Of a stretch of 21,304 bases of DNA, positions 17,560 to 21,304 are shown piece by piece. Under the pieces are notes generated by a model, which was not told the DNA's origin, made no database searches, and saw nothing but the letters and a program-made list of their open reading frames with translations. Both the position numbers and the translations under genes were made by a program. Location of the stretch: positions 1-21,304 of the forward strand of contig NZ_CABFLN010000027.1 of assembly GCF_901873445.1 (NCBI RefSeq), read 5' to 3'. Numbering within the stretch: position 1 is the stretch's first letter; the number at the start of each line of letters is the position of its first letter. Source of the DNA: Gemella haemolysans (GTDB lineage: Bacteria; Bacillota; Bacilli; Staphylococcales; Gemellaceae).

Positions 17560-18420
17560 ATGATATTAAATATAAACGATAAAATAGCATTAGTAGTTTG
17601 CTCAAACGGAAAAAATATTGAAGATAAAGTGAGGCTAGAAAAATTAGAGGGTATTTTAGTGGAGATGGGTTTAGTACCTGTTTTTACTAAATATATCTAT
17701 AGAGATAAGTATGGGCGTGGAGCAAGTCCGCAACTTAGAGCTGACGAATTAGTGTCATTTTATAGAAATAATGAGATTAAAGCAATCTTTGATATTTCTG
17801 GTGGAGATATTGCTAATGAAGTCTTGGAGTACTTAGATTATGGGGTAATAAAAGAAAATTATAAACCGTTTTTTGGATATAGTGACTTAACGACAGTATT
17901 AAATTCTTTAGTAAGAAAAACAGATAAAATAAATTATTTATATCAGATTTTAAATATTATAGAAAATGAAGAAATACGAACAAGTTTTGTGAATACATTT
18001 TTGAAGAAACAGAACTCTTTATTTGATGTTAACTGGAGATTTTTTCAAGGAACAAAAATTGAAGGTGAAATTGTTGGAGGAAATATTAGATGCTTCTTGA
18101 AATTAGCTGGGACAGAGTATTTTCCAAAAGTAGAAAACAAGGTGCTTTTCATAGAAGGACTAGGTACTTCAATAGAAGGTCTACTAACACATCTTGCCCA
18201 GTTGAAACAACTGGGAGTATTTGATGGAATTTCAGGATTATTAATAGGAACTTTCACAAAAATTGAAAAAGAATTTTCTGTTGAAGAAATATTTGAAATT
18301 ATTCAGGAGTATATACCACCTTCTTTACCAGTAGCAAAAACTCAAGAGGTTGGACACGCAAAAGATTCAAAAGCGTTAAAACTTGGAGGAAAAATATATA
18401 TTAAAAATGAGTTGATCTAG
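17560..18420 (+). CDS. S66-family serine peptidase (LD-carboxypeptidase / MccF-like)
   Basis: 286 aa, cytosolic. S66 enzymes include LdcA, which trims murein tetrapeptides during wall recycling, and MccF, which cleaves microcin C; the sequence alone does not decide between them. Seen: the family ISGGD (79-83), nucleophile S108 in GYSD (106-109), E199 in FIEG (197-200) and H266 in VGH (264-266), a complete Ser-Glu-His triad. The protein is somewhat shorter than typical members (about 300-340). The ATG at 17560 is the first start after an in-frame stop at 17554; its ribosome binding site is poor (TAAGGA 13 bases away, AAGG almost touching the ATG), so low expression is likely. A terminator separates it from the gene before, and its stop codon lies in the loop of the next terminator. 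Confidence 0.85.
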   Translation: MILNINDKIALVVCSNGKNIEDKVRLEKLEGILVEMGLVPVFTKYIYRDKYGRGASPQLRADELVSFYRNNEIKAIFDISGGDIANEVLEYLDYGVIKENYKPFFGYSDLTTVLNSLVRKTDKINYLYQILNIIENEEIRTSFVNTFLKKQNSLFDVNWRFFQGTKIEGEIVGGNIRCFLKLAGTEYFPKVENKVLFIEGLGTSIEGLLTHLAQLKQLGVFDGISGLLIGTFTKIEKEFSVEEIFEIIQEYIPPSLPVAKTQEVGHAKDSKALKLGGKIYIKNELI

Positions 18421-18440
18421 GCAATCAACTCATTTATTTT
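18405..18440. terminator. Bidirectional terminator overlapping the S66 stop codon
   Basis: AAATGAGTTGAT (18405-18416) pairs perfectly with ATCAACTCATTT (18424-18435). The loop holds the TAG of the + strand gene. T-rich sequence follows on the + strand, and on the - strand the A-run at 18404-18408 gives a clean T-run that ends the dehydrogenase gene. Confidence 0.88.
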
Positions 18441-19302
18441 ATAGTTTATACCATTTAGAAATTGCTTGAGTTCCATTTGTATTGCGAACTTCTTCTTCTA
18501 ATTCGTTGTAAATTTTGTACGCTGTCTCAAGCCCAGGAAGTTTGATATTCATTTTTTCACATTCTTCTAAAGCAAGTTTCATATCTTTAATAAAGTGGTG
18601 AGTGAAAAATCCTGGTTTGAAGTCTCCATTTAGGATACGTGGTCCATATGAAGTCATTGAGAAGCTTCCACCAGAACCTGTTGATACTGTTTTGAAGAAC
18701 GAGTCCAAGTCTAGTCCAACTTCCTTAGCAAATTTGAAACTTTCTGCAACAGAAATCATAGTTGTAGCAATTGCGATCTGATTAGCAAGTTTTGCATATT
18801 GACCTTTACCAGCTTCACCGAAATATGTAATGCTTTTTCCTAGTTTTTCAACTAGTGGAAGAATAACTTCTTCGAATACTTTTTTATCTCCACCTGCCAT
18901 GATTGATAGAGTAGCATTTCTTGCGCCAATGTCTCCACCTGTAACTGGAAGATCGAATGCAAATGCTCCAACTTTTAGGAATTCGTTGCTGATTTTTTCA
19001 GCAAGTGTAGGAGAAGAAGTAGTCATGTCTATGAAGACTTGCCCTTTTTTAGCAGTTGTAATTAAACCATTTTCACCAAGATAAACATCTTCAACATCTT
19101 TAGGATATCCAACCATGGTGAATATTACTTCGGCAAATTCGGGTGCATCTTTAATCTCATTAAGAAGTGTAGCACCACGTTTTACTAAGTTGTCAGTTTT
19201 ACTTTTTGTTCTGTTGTAGACGAAAAGTTCGTGACCAGCATCTAATAGGTGCCCAGCCATGCTTTCACCCATAACTCCTGTTCCGATCCATGCAATTTTC
19301 AT
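18439..19302 (-). CDS. NAD(P)-dependent beta-hydroxyacid dehydrogenase (3-hydroxyisobutyrate dehydrogenase family)
   Basis: 287 aa, cytosolic. Family members oxidise or reduce short beta-hydroxyacids (3-hydroxyisobutyrate, tartronate semialdehyde, succinic semialdehyde); the exact substrate is not readable here. Rossmann motif GTGVMG (7-12), followed by the VYNRT segment (28-32) whose arginine after the second strand favours NADP. Substrate loop DLPVTGG (117-123), where Thr replaces the more usual Ser, and the catalytic lysine K171 in GKGQYAKLANQ. The helical C-terminal domain contains the family HHFIKDMKLAL. GGAGGA lies about 7 bases before the ATG. It stands alone, convergent with the S66 gene and divergent from menA, with no valine-degradation genes nearby. 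Confidence 0.9.
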   Translation of the reverse strand: MKIAWIGTGVMGESMAGHLLDAGHELFVYNRTKSKTDNLVKRGATLLNEIKDAPEFAEVIFTMVGYPKDVEDVYLGENGLITTAKKGQVFIDMTTSSPTLAEKISNEFLKVGAFAFDLPVTGGDIGARNATLSIMAGGDKKVFEEVILPLVEKLGKSITYFGEAGKGQYAKLANQIAIATTMISVAESFKFAKEVGLDLDSFFKTVSTGSGGSFSMTSYGPRILNGDFKPGFFTHHFIKDMKLALEECEKMNIKLPGLETAYKIYNELEEEVRNTNGTQAISKWYKL

Positions 19303-19339
19303 AATGAATTCCTCCGTGTATAATTAATATTGTTCTTTA

Positions 19340-19348
19340 ATTATAACA
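19340..19348 (-). promoter_or_regulatory. Extended -10 promoter of the dehydrogenase gene
   Basis: On the - strand TGT-TATAAT, a perfect -10 with extended TG. No good -35 at 16-18 bases, as is common for extended -10 promoters. Confidence 0.6.
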
Positions 19349-19423
19349 CAAAAGATGAAAACGTTATAATTTGTAGTTCGGCTAAAATGAGGAAGATTTT
19401 TGATAACATCGAATCCAAATATA

Positions 19424-19432
19424 TGATATAAT
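19424..19432 (+). promoter_or_regulatory. Extended -10 promoter of menA
   Basis: TGA-TATAAT, perfect extended -10, about 33 bases before the GTG start. A TTGATA at 19400-19405 is too far (21 bases) to be a normal -35. Confidence 0.6.
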
Positions 19433-19464
19433 ATTCAAGGTAAGAAGATAACTAGGAGGATGTT

Positions 19465-20367
19465 GTGAATAAAAGTAAATTAAAAGAATTTTTCATGTGT
19501 ACAAGACCACATAGTTATCCAGCATCGATAGCACCAGTGTTATTTGGAGCTACGTATGCATTAGGATACGAGAGTAAATTCTCAATTTTAAAATTTATAT
19601 TATTTCTGCTGGCTTGCTTATTAATTCAAGCGGCAACTAATTTATTTAATGAGTATTATGATTACAAACATGGGTTAGATAAGGTCGATTCAGAAGGGAT
19701 TTCTGGTTCGATAGTAAAAGGAAATTTAAGTCCAAAAGAGGTTATGGTAGGAGCCTTGGTATTGTACGCACTAGCCTTTGTATTTGGATTAATTTTAACA
19801 TTTATGACGAGTATCTATGTACTATTAGTCGGTTTAGTGTGTATGCTTGCTGGATATTTCTATACTGGAGGTAAATATCCTATAGCTTATTCTCCATTTG
19901 GAGAAGTTGTTTCAGGATTTTTCATGGGAACAATTATAATAGCTTTATCATTCTATTTCCAAACTGGCTATGTTAATGCTGATATTATTGTCGTTTCACT
20001 GCCGTTATTTATCATGATAGGAGCAATATTATTAGCGAATAATATCCGTGACTTAGATAATGACAAAGAATCAGGAAGAAGAACTTATGCGATATTAGTC
20101 GGAAGAAATAATGCGATTAAAACAATGGCAATTAGCTTTATCGTAGTATATTTATTAAATGTTTTATTTATAATTACTAAATATGCTTCGTGGTGGAATC
20201 TACTGGTGTTTGTTACTATTCCTTTAGCTATAAAAATAATTAAAGGTTTTAGTGCGAATAATCACAAAAAAACAATGGCACCGTATATGGTGTTAACAGC
20301 TAAGTTAACGATTTTTGTAGGATTCATAATGTCGTTAGCGAATATATTGAAATATATAATGAATTAA
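19465..20367 (+). CDS. menA: UbiA-family prenyltransferase, probably 1,4-dihydroxy-2-naphthoate polyprenyltransferase (MenA)
   Basis: 300 aa, polytopic membrane protein with about eight or nine hydrophobic helices. MenA joins a polyprenyl chain to dihydroxynaphthoate in menaquinone synthesis. The two Asp-rich prenyl-diphosphate/Mg sites are present: N59-LFNEYYDYKHG-LD (to D72) and NNIRDLDND (192-200), and the N-terminus FMCTRPHSYPASIAPVLFG is MenA-like. Start is GTG: AGGAGG (19454-19459) is 5 bases upstream, and nearby ATG and TTG codons run straight into a stop. No other men genes are in the window, so whether the cell makes menaquinone, demethylmenaquinone or only salvages precursors is open; another UbiA-family role cannot be excluded. 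Confidence 0.85.
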   Translation: MNKSKLKEFFMCTRPHSYPASIAPVLFGATYALGYESKFSILKFILFLLACLLIQAATNLFNEYYDYKHGLDKVDSEGISGSIVKGNLSPKEVMVGALVLYALAFVFGLILTFMTSIYVLLVGLVCMLAGYFYTGGKYPIAYSPFGEVVSGFFMGTIIIALSFYFQTGYVNADIIVVSLPLFIMIGAILLANNIRDLDNDKESGRRTYAILVGRNNAIKTMAISFIVVYLLNVLFIITKYASWWNLLVFVTIPLAIKIIKGFSANNHKKTMAPYMVLTAKLTIFVGFIMSLANILKYIMN

Positions 20368-20380
20368 AAAAAACAAATGA

Positions 20381-20399
20381 GTCAACTTTTTTTGTTGAC
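20381..20399. repeat. Small inverted repeat overlapping the yceD -35
   Basis: GTCAAC and GTTGAC flank seven T. The right arm overlaps five bases of the TTGACA hexamer. It could be an operator half-site pair, or chance in AT-rich DNA. Confidence 0.35.
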
Positions 20400-20423
20400 A
20401 TCTTAAACTAAAAGATATATAAT
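20395..20423 (+). promoter_or_regulatory. Perfect consensus sigma-A promoter of yceD-rpmF
   Basis: TTGACA (20395-20400), exactly 17 bases, TATAAT (20418-20423): every hexamer base matches consensus. It is about 28 bases before the yceD ATG and fits strong ribosomal-protein expression. Confidence 0.92.
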
Positions 20424-20451
20424 AAATAATGTGTTTATGAGGTGATATTTA

Positions 20452-20958
20452 ATGAAATGGTTAAGATCTTCGTTATTCAAAAATAATAGTGATACTTTTG
20501 TTTTTGAAGAAAATATAAATGTTAAAGTAGCACACTACGATAGCTCTTTAAAAGATATTAGAGACGTTGTTGTTAGTGGAAAATTAACTCGAGGTGGACA
20601 AGATAAAATCTATGCCGATCTATTAATTAAAGGTAACTTCGAAATGATTTCAGGAAAAACACTAAAAGAAGTTGTTGTTCCATTTGAAATTGAAGAGAGA
20701 GAAGAATACATTGATAAATCTGTATTTGCAGGTGAAGAGGTATTCGACGTTAATTTAATGGATATGTATATTGATTTAACACCTTTAGTGAATGAGCTTA
20801 TAATTTTAAATATTCCAATAACTACTTCTGATGAAGAAGAGCTAGAGATGGTTTCTGGTAATGACTGGGAATTGGTTTCTGAAGAGTCTTTAACTGATGT
20901 TAAAGAAAAGAAAGAATCACCGTTTGCAGCTCTTAACGGACTATTTAAAGAACAATAA
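20452..20958 (+). CDS. yceD: YceD/DUF177 family protein, partner gene of rpmF
   Basis: 168 aa, cytosolic. The DUF177 (YceD; YlbN in Bacillus) family almost always precedes rpmF and has been tied to 23S rRNA accumulation; the biochemical role is not settled. Seen: N-terminal strands, a central segment VSGKLTRGGQDKIYADLLIKG like the family core, then FEIEEREEYID, an acidic MDMYIDLTPLVNELIILNIP stretch that is the best-conserved part, and an acidic tail ending SPFAALNGLFKEQ, typical of the family C-terminus. The conserved cysteines of some members are absent. GAGGTGAT lies 5 bases before the ATG. It is followed 32 bp later by rpmF. Confidence 0.88.
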   Translation: MKWLRSSLFKNNSDTFVFEENINVKVAHYDSSLKDIRDVVVSGKLTRGGQDKIYADLLIKGNFEMISGKTLKEVVVPFEIEEREEYIDKSVFAGEEVFDVNLMDMYIDLTPLVNELIILNIPITTSDEEELEMVSGNDWELVSEESLTDVKEKKESPFAALNGLFKEQ

Positions 20959-20990
20959 GAATTATTTAAAATAATTGGAGGAAATTAACT

Positions 20991-21167
20991 ATGGCAGTTC
21001 CTTTTAGAAGAACATCAAAAACAGCTAAAAGAAAAAGAAGAACTCACAAAAAACTATCTGCACCATCAATTACTATCGATGCAACAACTGGTAACTACGT
21101 AATGGGTCACCGTGTTGATAGAAAAACTGGTATGTACAAAGGTAGACAAGTTCTAGACGTTAAATAA
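20991..21167 (+). CDS. rpmF: 50S ribosomal protein L32, cysteine-free form
   Basis: 58 aa, too short for many gene callers. [19 protein letters not shown] at the N-terminus is diagnostic of L32, a small protein of the large ribosomal subunit. The usual zinc ribbon (two CxxC pairs, as in the Bacillus subtilis protein) is missing: the C-terminal half, with [11 protein letters not shown] and [14 protein letters not shown], has no cysteine. Such zinc-independent L32 is the normal form in streptococci. GGAGG lies 9 bases before the ATG. It is second gene after yceD from the consensus promoter and ends in a strong terminator. Confidence 0.96.
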   Translation: MAVPFRRTSKTAKRKRRTHKKLSAPSITIDATTGNYVMGHRVDRKTGMYKGRQVLDVK

Positions 21168-21180
21168 TTTAAATATTACC

Positions 21181-21212
21181 AAACCCTAAGGAGGTGTCCT
21201 TAGGGTTTTTTT
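21181..21212 (+). terminator. Terminator of yceD-rpmF
   Basis: AAACCCTAAGGA pairs perfectly with TCCTTAGGGTTT around GGTG, followed by T to 21212 (a run of seven). Confidence 0.95.
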
Positions 21213-21235
21213 ATGTTTAAAATTAAGGGCTCATC

Positions 21236-21269
21236 AAAAAATCGGACTGATGGAAAAATCAGTCCGATT
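21236..21269 (-). terminator. Terminator for a - strand gene beyond the window
   Basis: AATCGGACTGA (21240-21250) pairs perfectly with TCAGTCCGATT (21259-21269). The A-run at 21236-21241 gives a T-run after the stem only when read on the - strand, so it should end a gene entering from the right edge. The last 35 bases hold no recognisable coding sequence. Confidence 0.75.
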
Positions 21270-21304
21270 AAATTATATACAAATTTGTAAAAAAACATAG
21301 AAAA

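Noticed and set aside
21230..21304. End of an insertion sequence at the right edge
   Set aside because: The inverted repeat with a T-run on the - strand is explained as a terminator; no transposase fragment or target duplication is visible.

Overview
The window is AT-rich DNA of a low-GC Gram-positive bacterium (Bacillota, class Bacilli). The hrcA-grpE-dnaK-dnaJ order, a CIRCE operator together with CtsR boxes, YhaM, a yceD-rpmF pair and strong AGGAGG ribosome binding sites all point there. Overall protein style and the cysteine-free ribosomal protein L32 make me think of Gemella or a close relative. That genus call rests on recognition, not on any search.

Layout. (1) 60-3842: a tightly packed three-gene + strand cassette. 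It encodes a 568-aa protein with an HNH-like motif and a hydrophobic C-terminal region, a 320-aa coiled-coil protein with one C-terminal membrane helix, and a CbbX/SpoVK-type AAA+ ATPase. It looks like accessory DNA and is the best candidate for an undescribed system. (2) 3843-5465: a strong hairpin whose 3' arm carries the Shine-Dalgarno of a small orphan gene, then an orphan membrane-anchored protein. (3) 5464-7960, - strand: an M3-family oligoendopeptidase and a HAD-IB phosphatase, probably co-transcribed. (4) 8128-8815: peptide deformylase (TTG start) under its own promoter. (5) 8818-9999, - strand: prfB (RF2), which lacks the usual programmed frameshift. (6) 10210-15328: the heat-shock operon hrcA-grpE-dnaK-dnaJ, with two CtsR boxes and a near-perfect CIRCE at its promoter and an unusual repeat-bearing 309-bp gap between grpE and dnaK. 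(7) 15360-17523: yhaM (3'-5' exoribonuclease) and an orphan membrane-anchored protein. (8) 17560-18440: an S66 (LdcA/MccF-like) peptidase. (9) 18439-19348, - strand: a 3-hydroxyisobutyrate dehydrogenase-family oxidoreductase. (10) 19424-20367: a MenA/UbiA-type prenyltransferase. (11) 20395-21212: yceD-rpmF under a perfect consensus sigma-A promoter. The window closes with a terminator that reads on the - strand and announces a - strand gene beyond the edge.

From position 5464 on, most of the window is ordinary housekeeping: protein maturation and quality control (def, prfB, chaperones, peptidases), RNA turnover (yhaM), ribosome supply (rpmF). Convergent genes are separated by short hairpins that have T-runs on both strands. 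No tRNA, rRNA, CRISPR array, insertion sequence or attachment site was seen.
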